Source: Liolophura sinensis
Lineage: Eukaryota; Mollusca; Polyplacophora; Chitonida; Chitonidae
NCBI RefSeq assembly: GCF_032854445.1
Contig: NC_088295.1
Location: forward strand, 52,307,249-52,371,248
Length of the DNA: 64,000 bases
Direction of reading: 5' to 3'
A program made the translations under genes and the position numbers. The notes beneath the pieces were generated by a model. It ran no database searches, was not told the origin of the DNA, and was given only the letters and a program-made list of their open reading frames with translations. Shown here one piece after another: positions 46,220-59,430 of the stretch (positions within the stretch are counted from its first letter, which is position 1; every line of letters starts with the position of its first letter).

Positions 46220-46948
46220 ATGTCTAGATGACATTAGTACACAAACAGCTAATTTGATTTCATTATTTCTTTGAAGAGGATTTCTTACAGCCTAATGGCC
46301 ACTAGGAAAACCTGAACATAACAATAAACAAATTATGTGCACATACATACAGGTACAGAGTTCTAAATATTCAAGTTTGAATATAAATGTATTAATACCT
46401 TACAGATGGGACAACTGTACTCCCAAAATACAGCTATATACAAAATAATACATAGATAATTAGATAGCTACTTTCAACTAAGTTCGTAACTGCCCTTACA
46501 GAGATGTAGTGATGAAATTAGATATGTTTAGTAGGCGATTACGGCCTTAACATTAAGCACTATTGCCACTACCATGATCGGAAAACCTATTTGTATCATT
46601 AAAAAATGTGTGGACACATTTGAAAACATGTTTATTGTCTATGAATATTTGGTTCTTTTGAGTCAAATAAAAGCATTTTACAGATTTCGAGTGAAACCCA
46701 TCAGAGGTAAAAAGTGGAATTAAACTAAATTTTATTTGGTGATGGCTGTGTATTACATTCACTCTGAGATAAGTCATTTACGCATTTGTATGGACAAATA
46801 TCCCTGGAAAGTACCCAATTTTAATGTAGAGGAAATGGAACACACAAGAAGTCAAAAGACAAGAGTCAGTACCAGGTAGGCCATCCCTGTTTGCACTGCC
46901 TCCACACAATGCTTTCGCATGGACACTATCAGCTTGTGGCATCCTACG
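46220..46948. other. No recognisable gene
   Basis: AT-rich spacer between two retroelement relics in opposite orientation; no LTR-like repeat seen. Confidence 0.5.
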
Positions 46949-47960
46949 TCACTGAGGTATAATAGGACAAGTGCGAGATCTCTGACGTTGGCGATAAAGG
47001 GGTGTTGTGTCGAGGTCATTTAGGCCACTCTGGTTTAAATCCGCTGCTAGGTCATGGTGGGTATCTTCTAAACCATAGTTTCGGTGTTGCCTTGGACCTT
47101 GGTTTGTCTTGCAGGTAAGTTCATCATTCTCTGGCTGTTCCCTTGGGTCAGGCAAAGGAAACACTGCACGGTCTGGTTCGAGGCAGCCCATATGGGTTCT
47201 ACTTGGTATCTCTGATAAGTGTTCGGGGGTGTTTGTCACTTGCACATTGACAAGAAGAGTAGAAAGGGATAAGCCCAACACCCTTTCTTCAACTTTCAAT
47301 CCTTCAAGAAAAACAAGTGACGTAGTTGGTTCAAAGTAGGCCTTGGTGCAACCCAAGTCTTGGTCTACTTTAACGGAACACCCTACGTTCATAACGGTGC
47401 GTCCCGGGACTACAATCTTCAGTTTCCCAGCTTTTAATATTGCCATTGGATGTCTGGATGAAGGATAACATGGCTCCAAATTGTCTTTTGCTCTTTTCAG
47501 GAAATGCGCGTTGTAACCACTCAGTTGAGGTTTCTCTGGATCCACTCTTCTCTAACAAGGAAACATACTCCTGTATCACATTAAATCCGATGATCGGGTT
47601 ATGGATTTCTTCATCATCATCAGTCACCAGGAAAGGGGTTAATAAACTAACGGGTGCCTTATTCTGTACTGAAAAGTTCAAAGTAACTCATCCTTGATAA
47701 GGAATTTCAGTTCCGTTTGCTGCCTTTAGAGCTAATCTGTCCCCGGTGAGTTCCGAAATCGGTCGTAGGGTCTTCACGTTGTCCTGTAGCCATCTCCTTG
47801 GCAATAGTCTTACCTGCGATCCCGTATCCCACAATGCTCTCGTTTCCAACCCATCCAATATGCAAGCAATCAAGGATTTTTCACCTACTTTGTGAGCTTC
47901 TTTCTTGTTTGCCTGCGAGGGGCCGTGAGTAACTCCCTTCGTGGAATGGCTTTGTTGCTT
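46949..47960 (-). pseudogene. LTR retrotransposon protease and spacer relic
   Basis: At 47688-47900 the minus strand encodes ACILDGLETRALWDTGSQV, with the DTG catalytic triad of a retropepsin, then LLPRRWL. After a stop the frame continues at 47370-47681 (NPIIGFNVIQEYV, as in the C-terminal half of the protease). It changes frame again to 46949-47545 with KAGKLKIVVPGRTVMNVGCS, a post-protease spacer typical of this Gypsy group. It lies downstream of the gag relic on the same strand. No reverse transcriptase follows in this window. Confidence 0.75.
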
Positions 47961-48020
47961 TTACATCGATATCCCTTTTCCCCTGCTGGGACCGTTCCTG
48001 GCCAGTCATCAATGGTCGCT

Positions 48021-49261
48021 TTACGGTGACTGGCGAGCGTTTCCCGAATCGGCCAACTTCTGTTTCCTAGTCTTACACTGAAAACATCCCGCTAGGTAAT
48101 GTTCACTGCTTCCGCAGTAAAAGCAGTGTCTGCACTGTCTAGCATCTAGGGTCCCAAGGCAACACGGACATCCGTAAGGCCGGTTGTCTGCATTATTCTG
48201 AGGTTTCTGATTTTCGTTGTTCTTTTGTCGCTCAACCGAATTCTTGTGAGACAGGGTGGTTTCTAGTTTGTTCACTAACTGCGAAATGTCAGCCCTCAGT
48301 GTATGAACTTCAGTCTGAATGTCAGTTATTGGGTTCTTTTTGGGATTCTTCATAGGTTTTTCCTCCTTGAGTGTCGACTCTGGAACCTCCACTCTATTTG
48401 TCCTCGGTTTGATATGGCGGAGGCGCTGCGGCCTTTCAGTTTCTAGTGCAGCTATTCGCCCCATCTCCTTGATAAGTTCCATATCAGAGACATAAGTGTC
48501 TTGAAGGAGGTGGGGTAGTTTATGTCTGGCTGAGTCGCTGAACAATCCTGTCTCCAATGTGAGCAGGAAAATGCGTTGTACTAGTTCTGGATTGTAGTTT
48601 TTTTTTCTGTTCCTGCCTCGCGACCTGCGTTGATAACTTTTTGCTTCAAATCCAATGCTCGCATTAAAAAGTTCTGTGGGTCTTCTTTAGGGTTCTGACA
48701 TAAATTACAAAGTTCTTGGTATAGTTCAGTGGAAGACTTTTCTTGATAGTAATTTCTTAACATCTCCTTCTAGTCTTTGATTGTAAGATCCTCAAATTTC
48801 TCTAAGTAACTCCTAACTCCTAAAAAACAATATCTGTGTCACTATATCCTCTTTTTAGGCCCTGATCTATTTGTCTTGATAAGCTACTGTCAGACAATTT
48901 GTCCTTCTGTCCCATAGTCCCAATTTGTCCATTGGTCTTAAACTCTTTTTTTCCAGTGAGGTGGTTCTGTGGTGAAACCCATTCGAGTACGAAGGTCAAA
49001 CTCATTGTCTTTGTTAAGGGTATGAGTTCTGTTTACTGTGGTTCTGCGATTGGGCAACGCAAACTGTTCCAGGAGGAGGGCTAAGTCTGGGTAGATTGCC
49101 AAGCCTTTGTCATCCTGTTTGTTTTCCTCCACCTCTAAAAATCCCTCTGTTAGCTTAATCATTTGTAGCCTAGGCTCAGCCTTAGTGATTCTAATACCCA
49201 AATGTTCATGAACAGTTTTAAGATCTTCTACGGATGATACAGTGTACCATATACCTGACAT
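48021..49261 (-). pseudogene. LTR retrotransposon gag relic
   Basis: Four open pieces in successive frames follow from right to left. They are 48938-49261 (starts MSGIWYTVSSVEDLKTVHEH), 48820-49005, 48581-48763 (ELYQELCNLCQNPKEDPQNF, LMRALDLKQKV) and 48021-48557. The last piece holds LRADISQLVNKLE and a Cys/His-rich end, CRHCFYCGSSEHYLAGC, a zinc-knuckle-like motif. This layout (capsid-like helical region, zinc knuckle, then DTG protease) identifies gag of a Gypsy-type element. Several frameshifts break it. Confidence 0.8.
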
Positions 49262-49275
49262 TTCAAGTCCTCCAT

Positions 49276-49336
49276 CGCCACGATATGGCTGAAATATTGC
49301 CGATGTGGCGTAAAGCCATAATCATTCATTCATTCA
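49276..49336 (+). mobile_element. Short retroposon 3' end (family C) with TSD
   Basis: About 60 bp: CGCCACGATATGGCTGAAAT, then GTGGCGTAAAGCCATAATC and a (CATT)n tail. A perfect 14-bp duplication TTCAAGTCCTCCAT flanks it at 49262-49275 and 49337-49350. The form matches a severely 5'-truncated SINE or LINE insertion. Confidence 0.85.
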
Positions 49337-51893
49337 TTCAAGTCCTCCATGGCTACAGTATTTCTCTATGATACACAATCAGATTACATTTGCAGTATCA
49401 GTGGTACATGTATACAATGGCAATACTTCATCGACATGGAAGTAGTGTGCAGAGATAAACTATGCACTACTAAAAGGTGGGCAGTAAAATACAAATGAGC
49501 GACTAGCCATAGTATACTAACACACCTACATTAATGTGGGTGAAATAATAATGTTTAACTTGTGACACTCTAACTAAGATTACACCCGTCCTCTTCTCCA
49601 GAATCAGAAGTGCACAGCTGATTAAATTGTCATCAATACTGTCAATAGTCACTGGGCACACTTCAATGTACATTCGCTGTAATACATACAGTGCTGCACT
49701 TATCACACCACACAGTCGCATGGAACATTACGGTCAGGCTCAGGTAGCAGGATGAATGCGACAGTTAGTGTAACCACCAAAACGTGAAAAAAACAGGGTC
49801 CAGTAAGTCACGATTTGTTATTAAATGGAACTTGTCAGTAGTGTGGTAGCAGCTACTAAAGTACAGGTGTACGTGTTTCCTGGTAATTACTGGGATTGTG
49901 CATATCTAAACTGGAAACAACTAGCAATCAGCTGTTGGCTCGTCATGTGACACCTGCGATGCAGGGTGGGCTTAGCACTGGCCAATGACCGGTGTACGTT
50001 GGTCGCAGGCCCACACTATCACATCCCGCCCAGTGGTCAGGGCTTGGTGCAGTTTTGTGTCAGATTGTTGTTGTCCTCGTTTGGATCTCCTCAAACTTGC
50101 CATTATCACAAACCACGCTCGTCTGTTCAATGCTCAGCTTCTCTTCTTGCCGGGTGCAACTGCAAAGCTGCAATATACAACTGGGACGACGGTGCCGTAT
50201 AAACAAGTTTGGGCAAAAGATGAGGGTGGCGACTATAACAATGCTTAGACTATATAAGGCAACTCTTGCGTAGAACAACCTTGTTGCAAACAGAGGAAGC
50301 ACAAAACCCAGCATATCTACAGTCCCGAGCGATACTGTGAAAAATGTGTATAGAAGCCCGAAGTCAAACACTCTAACATCCATTGAGCCAAACATTTGGC
50401 ATACATCTAGAAACTAGGCATGAAGACACGTTTGAAGTTGGTCAACAACTGAAAATTCTGCCGTCTCATCACATCACGTCGGGGTTACCAAGTTTGTTAT
50501 CCATGTATGGATAAGAGACCAACACCCTGAAAGTGATGTAGAAATCATGTATTATAAAATGCAAGTATTCCTACAAACGTCCTAACATGCTGCCGGTCGC
50601 TTACAGGGGATATGCAGTCTGATGTGAGGCCACAGTGTCAACAACCCTTACCGCACATATTACGACATCTACATCTCCTGATAGCTAGATACGCAAGTTT
50701 CAGGTCCTGACATAGTATCAATCCCCTTAGATAGCCACTGCTCGTACGATTTGACAGTTACTCAAGAATCAAAGAATTACTTCAGGCCAAGGAATAAACA
50801 TATGTAAGATACCCCTCTTTCTCTGCAAGGGGTGTACTAGGTCGGGACTGAGGACGGATTGAGGACGGGATTGACTTTGCTGGGAAATGGATTGGATGCT
50901 TTCAGCTTCTGGATCTGAGGAACATGAGCGGGCACGGACACTTCGGATTCAGCTCAACATGCAAAGCCTCAGAATATGACATTTTGCGACCAACTTTAAC
51001 ATACTTTTGTAAACTTGATTTACACTTTTTCGGACCATCAACATCGTTGCAAGGTCAGACTTAGTATGTTTATAAGTACTGCGAGTCTTCACCCCACCGA
51101 CTTCCATACCCGAATCTCATTGTCCGAGCCTTCTGAATCCATGCTTGGAAAAAACTTGATGTAAGACGACACGAACCGGGGAACAAAGGATAAACGGTTA
51201 GCTTCTCTTGGGTGAATGAGAGTATGGGACACTGGACAACAGGAACCCTGTTCGTAGTACTGAAGAAATGACAGCGCAAATACAATCAAAAATCTACACC
51301 CTATACTACACCTAACAATAATATCTACAAGATTCAGTCGTACACTAGAGGACAAACGTATTTATACTATGCACAGATTCAGAGAAAAAATATCTAGGTA
51401 TATACACAGACAAACAGGCTTTACTGGAGAAATAACCAGGAAAATAGATTTCCTAGCTTCGGAACACCAGCAGCACGAAAAACACGTCGACATCGCCCCG
51501 CAGCGATCTCCGAGCTACTTAGTACACAGTGTGCGGACTCCCGTCATTCTACCAGTGCAGTGTTCGTCAGATTGCTCCAAATAAACATCCTTAATATGGG
51601 CAATGGACTTTCTTCAGTCATTGCATTTTCCAGTGGCTGTTTAGTTTATTATATCACATTTTTGTGCGAATTAATTGTGATATTATACAAATCAGGTTTC
51701 GCGATTTTTCTCACTTACTTTTTTCGTTACAAACTTTGATTACTAAGAATGTTTTGGATTTTGTGTAAGCCTCTGGTTATACTAGGAAACAAAGATCATA
51801 TCTTAGTGGCTTTTATTTTTATTCTCAAATCCTCAAGTTTTTAAAATTTATTTTGATTGAGAAGAATTTAGTTTGATGGACTTCACTTATTTC

Positions 51894-51960
51894 ATTTGGT
51901 GTTTTATGCCGTACTCAGGAATATTTTACTTATACGACATCAGCCAGCATTATGGTGGGA
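51894..51960 (-). mobile_element. SINE family A, 3' fragment
   Basis: TTTGGTGTTTTATGCCGTACT, then GGAATATTTTACTTATACGAC and CAGCCAGCATTATGGTGGGA. The tRNA-like head is absent. Confidence 0.85.
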
Positions 51961-53194
51961 TCTGTGTGATGGAATATAGCTAATAGGCCCACAGCCTGAA
52001 ATACTGATCTACATTTAATTAATGCGTGTGTTCATAATTATTTCCATTCACAGTCAAAACTATTTTTTTCTTAATTAAAGTAACATATTGATGACAGAAA
52101 TTAAATTAAGGTCAAATAATATACAGCCAGTAAATTTTCGAAGTCGCGAGATTATAGCTTTTTCCTTAGCATAACATCGAAATGGGTGGAATATCTTTCC
52201 GAAATAATTAAGCAAAGATCAAAAATTATTAATTTACCCATGTACTGATCCACCATGAAGTCTTCTTCTTCTATGAAGGTATAGACAATTTCCTTTTATA
52301 AGTGAAATCTACTTAGTATTTCAGTTACACTTCAGTGTAATAAATGCAAACCGAAAACATTTACATTCGTTATACTCAACAACAATAACAACATTAAAAT
52401 TTCAGTGATTTTCTCAGTTTTAAATTTTTTGATTCCGCATAGTAGTCATCTGATCAAATGAGTTCACAATACAATCAAACATCATACTCTATACATTTGC
52501 TGAAAGTTTGTAGGCAGCAGCTAAATCTACTTTTTTAATTTTTCTTCCCCCAGTTTTGATGACCCACGTGTAAACTATTGTTTTTCTCATTTACATAATT
52601 AGCGTATAGTATTTACACAAACTGACGGTAGATATGTCTTTTACGGATGGAGAGGAAGATTTTGATGTACGACATTTACACGTACACGTATGAACAGAAA
52701 CATATCCTTGGCGGTAAGCATCACCTAAACTGTGGCTGACTCACTCCAAGTGGTCAAACAATAATTAAATAAATAAATTACGCACCGATCTGACAGCGAT
52801 TCGTGAGGTTGAGATAGTCAAAGCTTGATAATGTTTACTATATTTATTTATTTTAAGTAGTTTGCATCTGAATCTAGTGAAACAGAAATTTAAAGAACAT
52901 AATCACATTCGAGCTGAAGAAATTGTGCTCATAGATGAACTACATATTGTCCGCACAGGTTCTCTACAGTTTGTATATGTGCATGGACTGGTAACACAAC
53001 TCATTATCAATCAACCAATCACGTAATGCTTAGCAGGAATCTCCTCAATCTTGCTGATACCAGACCTCTCCTTCGCCATGTCAAAAGACCACATGCACTA
53101 GGCTACTCAAAGAAAGCTCTACTGGCAGCTTTATTTGCGTACAACTGCTCATGGAAATGCTTAATTAGTAGCAAATTATAGCTGTATGCAGAAC

Positions 53195-53430
53195 AGAAAA
53201 CCATTTCGTGCAGAAATTCGATATGCTTGTTGTCACTCTTGCAGCTGTTTTTAACACTGAACTAAATGGCGAAGCTCTGACAGCTCGGAAGGGTTCGACT
53301 TGTATGTCGTAATTCGGCGGAAACTATCGAGTGTTGGCGGAAAATATGCATAAAACTAGCCTCATTGTCTTGGGATTTTAAATGCCATATTACTCAGATT
53401 ACTGTACCCTTTTTCAGTATTTTTTGACCT
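53195..53430 (+). repeat. Dispersed repeat family D, copy 1
   Basis: It shares ordered blocks with 55385-55680: GAAATTCGAT.TGCTTGTTGTC, then ACACTGAAC, TAATTCGGCGGAAACTA.CG, AAATGCATAAA-like and TTTCAGTATTTTTT. Identity is moderate, with small indels. Possibly a non-autonomous transposon; the ends are not defined. Confidence 0.7.
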
Positions 53431-55384
53431 TCAATTTAACAAAAAATGTATGGTGGGCTATTCATGCATAAATGATGAATCTGGACACTAATCATTAAAG
53501 CAGAATTGGATTTTAAAAATGCAGTGATGTTACTTGAAATAAATTTATATTGAAAGACTCTTCTGATTACGGTTTCTTCCCATGAGGTCAAGTACCGGGG
53601 AAGAAACTAAACCCAATGGGCCGAATTCATAATGGCGTTTTAAGGTGCGTGCAGTTAAAACGCGCTTATATTTTACACGGGGGCTAAAACGCTACTGTCT
53701 ACGGACAGCGAAACGACTGTCTAAGCGGTAGATTAGGAGGTCAGATGATCAGTCGTTTAGCTGTGCGTGAATGACTTTAGGAGCAACGCCCTATACCTTT
53801 TCCGGATAAGGGAGAATCATGTCTGTGGATCACAAAGCGAGACTTTGTCTTGTCTGTGGCATTAACTTACATATAAATTTAAATGCTAATTTTCAATTTT
53901 GTCATGAAAATCTACGATATCTCTAAATACTAAAATGAACATTTCTATGTGTACTCATAATTTCATTGCAGTGAACAGGTTTGAAGTTAACACTATAAAG
54001 TCTGACTTAAGTTCAGCTTTTTGATCCTGGGACCATGTCTAAGCTGGAGTGTGTCTAATTGCATGTTCGAAAAATTATGTTAGCTGCTATATATATGCCA
54101 TACAGGGAAAGAACTTAGGCGTAAAAAAGCGACTCGGTAAAACAAACAAATATCGAAATGAACAAAAAAGCACACCAAACCTGCTTGTGACGTCCACCAT
54201 GCTGATAGTAATTGTAAGATGGTCAACGCAAATTTCCAGTATCTACCACAGGGTGTCATATTGACGTTCTGCGTCAGTCATGTTTAAAGCTGTCAACTGA
54301 CTGAGACATACGGTTACTCAGAAGTAACACGTATGTAAGTTTGTGTTATCACACCGTGAAAGTTTTTTACTGGTGAAATTATTACCTCATTACTTTAGAA
54401 ACTTCCGGGAGTTGCTGAAATATTTGCATCTAATGAGAGACAATGGGTTGTTGATGACATCAATTTGCACACATTGTAACGATGATTCTTCCTCTGTCCT
54501 AATTATCATATATTTCAATGTAAATTACACCCATTTAGAACCAGTAAACCTATACACGATTTTTGTTATTATTTATATAACAAGGAAACATATACTGTGA
54601 TCTAAACCAAACTTTAGCAAGGCTAATTAAAACCACAGCGTGAAATGATTAGATTTCGGACTGATAAAAAGAACCTATATAGACACGTATTGAAAAGTGC
54701 AACACCCCATTTCTGACACGTTTCCGTGAGCACCGGAAACTCAGCACATATATTTATATTAGGTTCCTGTTTGGCAGAAACTTTATTGATGACGGTTTGT
54801 GATACGTGTACTGTAGCCTGTGTAGCAGGTATTACAAATGCGAACCTAGGTATCTCAGAATGTGGTTTAATGTGGCCTGGAGGTCACTTAACCTCACGGG
54901 GATGTGACGACTTCGAATCCGACATGCACAAACAGATTTGTCTCGGGCATTATATGTATCTGACGGGTTCAATGAACTGCAGAAGTACACACACCTGATC
55001 ACAACCGCTATATAACATGGATATATTTTCGCCTTAAACATGAAAATGAAACAAGTCAGTGAGGAGCAGTTTAGTTTTTCTGGCGCCTGGTAATTGTATT
55101 GTTATACCTTTATAGTATATATACAAGATGTCTGAAATGTCTGCAAGGTGGTAAAAATAAGGGCATAGCCTACACGTCCTAGCCCTACCTGAGCAAGGCC
55201 TCAACCCTAGTGGGCAGTAGAGAAGGTCGAAAACCTGACTGACTATCATGAAAAGTACATAACTCACTTCATACATACATGTAAGGCTTACGAACGCAAT
55301 GTTTTACTAAATGCATTCTTTTCCCACCTATATATTAATGGTTTAAATATAATTTGTGTCCAGATTTATCTACTTGCGCTAATT

Positions 55385-55680
55385 ATAAGGATTATGACCT
55401 GTTTAAACAGTATGCTACCGAGAGGGCCTCTGAGAGACGTTATTATGGAGAAATGTTTTGTGAAGAAATTCGATGTGCTTGTTGTCGCCTTTGTGGCTTT
55501 CTTGACACTGAACCAAACAACACCTCGTAAAGGTTGGATTTTTATGACGTCATTCGGCGAAGACTACCGAGTGTTTGTGGATAAAATGCATAAACCCAGC
55601 CTCATTATCTAGTGATTTTAACGCCATGTTAATGCACCTTTTTCAGTATTTTTTCTACTCATTTAAACAATATATACAGG
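55385..55680 (+). repeat. Dispersed repeat family D, copy 2 (longer)
   Basis: It contains the blocks shared with 53195-53430. Upstream it also has TGACCTGTTTAAACAGTATG followed by GAGAGGGCCTCTGAGAGACG, which matches 27846-27895. A 72-codon ORF inside it is not considered coding. Confidence 0.7.
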
Positions 55681-55694
55681 GGTTGCTAATGATG

Positions 55695-55780
55695 AGTAAA
55701 TAACCAATAACCAATCATAAATAACCAACAATTAATCATAAACAACCAATAATTAATCATAAATAACCAATAATTAATAC
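55695..55780. repeat. AT-rich tandem repeat, about 22 bp unit
   Basis: Four imperfect units of AATCATAAATAACCAATAAT. Confidence 0.9.
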
Positions 55781-56216
55781 CTTTAATAACGCTTAGCTCC
55801 ATGGATCTGCATATTGTAATGACTTAAATATGATTTGCATCTCTCCGTGGATGTGGACGGATACCTGTAAGCTGTAGGACATAACGACCCTGATCTCCGA
55901 TCAAACTAGAGTAGAATTTCACACAAATTAATTTTGATTTTATCCCATCTTCAACACTTCAGTTAACTACCTAAACACATTCAAAGGTGTTAAAAGATGA
56001 CATGTAGAGCGCATTTTTGTGTACCAGTTGTAAGACCGTGAGAATTTCTCTAAGGATAGGGGAACCTATGTAAAGGATTAAATGCCCTAATGTGCAAAAT
56101 AAAGGGTAAACTGGTATACCATCTTCTCAGTATTGAAAAACATCTGCTGAAATATGTTTGTTTATCCTTCCCCAGAATGTACTTCGGTTGTTTGTTTAAA
56201 GCTGTTGTGTTTCTTA

Positions 56217-56244
56217 ACATATATATATATATATATATATATAA
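56217..56244. repeat. (AT)n microsatellite
   Basis: About 13 AT units. Confidence 0.95.
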
Positions 56245-57220
56245 ATATCCACATGCATAACTGAGCACAAACAGAGATGCACAGGTTGTCGATAAATGTT
56301 AGTAGGAGGCTATGAACATTGAGAGGGGCTACCGTGGAAGAGGATGTTAGGCCGCCAGCACGGCGCAAGGACCCAGGGGCCTCCCACCCTTGGACGACCT
56401 AATGGCGACCTGTGAACTTAGGGTATCAGGACGTTGCAAGTCGATATAAAACCGCTTCCTGCGTGCGTAGATTGATTTTAACCTGTCTATACATACCTTA
56501 TACGTTAAATATCTTAAGAAGATGACTCTTTTTATTTCTAACTAAGTTATTAAGTAACGAACCATATGCGTATAACATGATAATTAAGAATTGATCCTCG
56601 TTGTTTCTGTATTTTTAGTCCAACACGTATGATTTTGCTTCTGTAGTGGTGCTCTGGGGGCTAGTGGTAGCTTGAGGTTACACGAACGTATTGATTTTCC
56701 TTTAATACTATTTATGTAGTAAATTTGTTAACTTCAACCTCAAAATATATATGCCTTTCACGCGGTACAATGCCATACCACCACATGCAGCTTGCACTTT
56801 TCCCTACAACATATAAAAAATCAACTTTGTATGACCACCATTTTTTGAGCTGTGGTTGCTGGAAGTGAAGTCATAGCATTTTGTTATCTTGGTAACATCC
56901 AGAGGGAAAAGAAGTAACACTGGCAAAATAGTTTTGAGTGCTATCCGAAACAGACAAAATTCTGATATATTTTGAATAGGTGCAAACTAGCAATGCAGAA
57001 AATTATTATGCGGCAACAACCTAAGATGTCTGTATGGCAGTTTCACCCAGTTAGTGTTCCTTCACTCTTCGGTTCGGAGGCAAATCTTGACCTCCATTTG
57101 CCTGAATTGCGCATGTGTAACCATGATGTAGCACGTTGACAACACACTAGGCCCGGACTCCTAAACATCAGAAACCGTAAGGAGAAAGAGGGAAGTTAAC
57201 TTCTCATTTTCGACTTAGGA

Positions 57221-57332
57221 AAAGGTCGAAAACCCGAAATCACGAGGCTAAAACCCGAAAAACATCATCGCACTTACGGGTTTTTGCCTCGTGATTTCGG
57301 GATTTGCGCCGCAATTTCGGGTTTTCGACCTT
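57221..57332. repeat. Overlapping inverted repeats
   Basis: One palindrome pairs 57233-57257 with 57277-57301 (25 bp arms, one mismatch; core CGAAATCACGAGGC). A second pairs 57221-57240 (AAAGGTCGAAAACCCGAAAT) with 57313-57332, with a mismatch at the outer end. The first arm is shared, so alternative hairpins are possible. Confidence 0.92.
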
Positions 57333-57509
57333 CGCTTTTTCGTATTTTGGGACTTTCACGTTTGTGTGTTCGTGTCTTCCACTTCACCCTTTCGTGTTTT
57401 CGCTTGTGATTTCTCATGAGAAAGATCGATCGTTTGAAACGGGCGTTAACAACAAGAAAGTCTGGCTACCATATGTTCCGCTCACCTATGTTAATGAGGT
57501 CATAAACGA

Positions 57510-57915
57510 GGGGGTATCACACAGCCATACACACAGATAACCACACACCTGACCTCAGGTAACACACTTGTTTTTGTATCACACAGTCAGTTCTCCATAC
57601 ACGCAGATAAGCACCATATGGTTCTTAACCACGCACCTCACCACAGGTAAACACACCTGTTTCTGTATCACACAATCTGTTCTCCATACACACAGATAAG
57701 AACCATAGTTGCTAACCACACACCTCACCACGGGTAACACACCTGTTTCTGTATCACACAGTCTGTCCCCCATACACATAGATAAGAACAGTGGTTGTTC
57801 ACCACACACCCCACTCCAGGTAACACACTTGTTTCTGTGTTACAGCCAATACCTCCATACACACACATAAGAACCATGGTTGTTACCCACCTCAGGTAAC
57901 ACACCAGTTTACAAC
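57510..57915. repeat. Minisatellite, about 87 bp unit
   Basis: Units contain GTATCACACAGTCTGTTCTC, CATACACACAGATAAGAACC and CACCTCACCACAGGTAACAC. Starts of TATCACAC are at 57515, 57577, 57666 and 57752, with a weaker one near 57838. The first interval is short (62 bp) and the others are 86-89 bp. The minus-strand ORF through it is an artefact. Confidence 0.9.
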
Positions 57916-58539
57916 TGATCCTAGGCCTAGGTCATGTGGGTTACAGGGTAATGTACAACGAATGTCATTTATATAGCCCTCGTGGCCCGGGAATATAATT
58001 TGGAATTGAAAGTATTGATCAAATTCAAATAGACATTTTAAATCAACTGCTATACTTGTTAACATTTACCAGGAGACAATATACACAAACCTGTCCCCAC
58101 CCCCTCCCATATATGCCACTGGCTGTTTTAAATCTTAAAATATATAGTGGTAGTAGTTTTACACTATTATAAATTGGGACATCAACCAATAGTGTTATTT
58201 CATAAACTATATCATGGTATAACTGAAACCATGATGGAAATCTCCTACTTACTCATTAATATACAAGCAGGAATATAGATTGAATGTTAACATAAAATTT
58301 AATACTACCCAAATATCTGCCAAAAAACCATCTATTCCGTTACTTTTTGAAATGGTAGGAAAACAGATGAAGTATATTAGCCTCTGTGAAACATAGTTTG
58401 CGTATACAGTATTTAGCGTATAGGATGCAAAAAAAAAATCCTGAAAGAAATCCTCTTTGAAATAACCAAAGAGATTCTGTTCCTTAAAAAGCAGTATATT
58501 AAAGTCTATGCACTGAGACTGCCACTCTTAGAAAAAATT

Positions 58540-59430
58540 CCAAAATTGTGTTTTAGCGGAGCAAGAAACAGGTTGGGTATTCCAAAACTGTTAAAGAAAA
58601 CAAATAACTGTTACATGGATAAAAACCATGTAACAGTTTAAACTGCATAGACTGAACTTTGTTACTTACACCAACCTTGTTAAGACAGAGCCCACAATAA
58701 ATCAGTAACAAGAAGATTCTCGGGTATATTCTTAACATCAACTTTGATCAAAGATTTATCGACAAGGAGCTTGTAGAAAAATTTTGTTTTCATTTTATAC
58801 TAGTAGCTATCTAAACTAGTATCATTTATTTTTGGGATGTCAACCAACACTTCTGGCCTATCTGTATTTTCTGATAATTTATCATGGAGACAGATTTTGG
58901 TGAAAGCTGTTTCTAGAGATTTCCACAATTTATAATTTTCATAGTCCAAAGGAATTTGAAATTCTTTTGCCAAAACATCTGGAGGTTTAACATTCCCAGT
59001 TTCATCTATAATATCTCTCACAAGAATTCCTGCAAAAAGAATCACTGTACAATGACTTCCTACCTTTTAAAATCTGCTCATTGATCCAGATAATTTAATG
59101 AGAAGAAATATTTATTTGGTCACACAATTCTGAGCAGAAGTCAAGAATATGACAATAAAATTATGGAATTTTATTAGCTAGATTTTTGGGGATTATAGTT
59201 GTATTTCAGGATAAGACTTAATGCCCCAAGTTTATTGAAGCAAGATGATGGAATGATTTTCGAAATACTGTTCTTTGAACAAAAAATGAGCCAAACGAAT
59301 TTAAAGGCTATGTTCATTAAAATAAAAGCTTGTTGATTTTGTCCACCAAAAGCAATGTCATTAGTCATAACACTTCCCTTAACCTTATCTCTACCCATAT
59401 TCCATATAAATTTATATGGTTTACTGTTAA
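58540..59430 (-). pseudogene. L1/Tx1-like LINE ORF2, C-terminal relic
   Basis: Minus-strand pieces from right to left are VNSKPYKFIWNMGRDKVKGS, then VMTNDIAFGG (59174-59450) with FNKLGALSLIL. Next comes LVRDIIDETGNVKPPDVLAK, then EFQIPLDYENYKLW (58800-59045). Last is NKVQSMQFKLLHGFYPCNSY with a final LEYPTCF (58553-58700). These match the order after the RT domain in L1-clade ORF2 proteins. Frames shift between pieces. The preceding RT part lies at 63384-64000, across a large insertion. Confidence 0.85.

Larger units (their letters stand above)
49351..58539. other. No recognisable gene; scattered repeats
   Basis: About 9 kb with no coding domain or RNA gene I recognise. ORFs are at most about 110 codons and carry no family signature. 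Repeats inside it are listed separately. Confidence 0.45.

Noticed and set aside
54726-54998. 90-codon ORF with several cysteines
   Set aside because: Cysteine spacing fits no EGF, knottin or zinc-finger pattern, and splice borders are lacking.
57579-57809. 76-codon minus ORF with repeated Cys-Val-rich peptides
   Set aside because: Translation of the 87-bp minisatellite.
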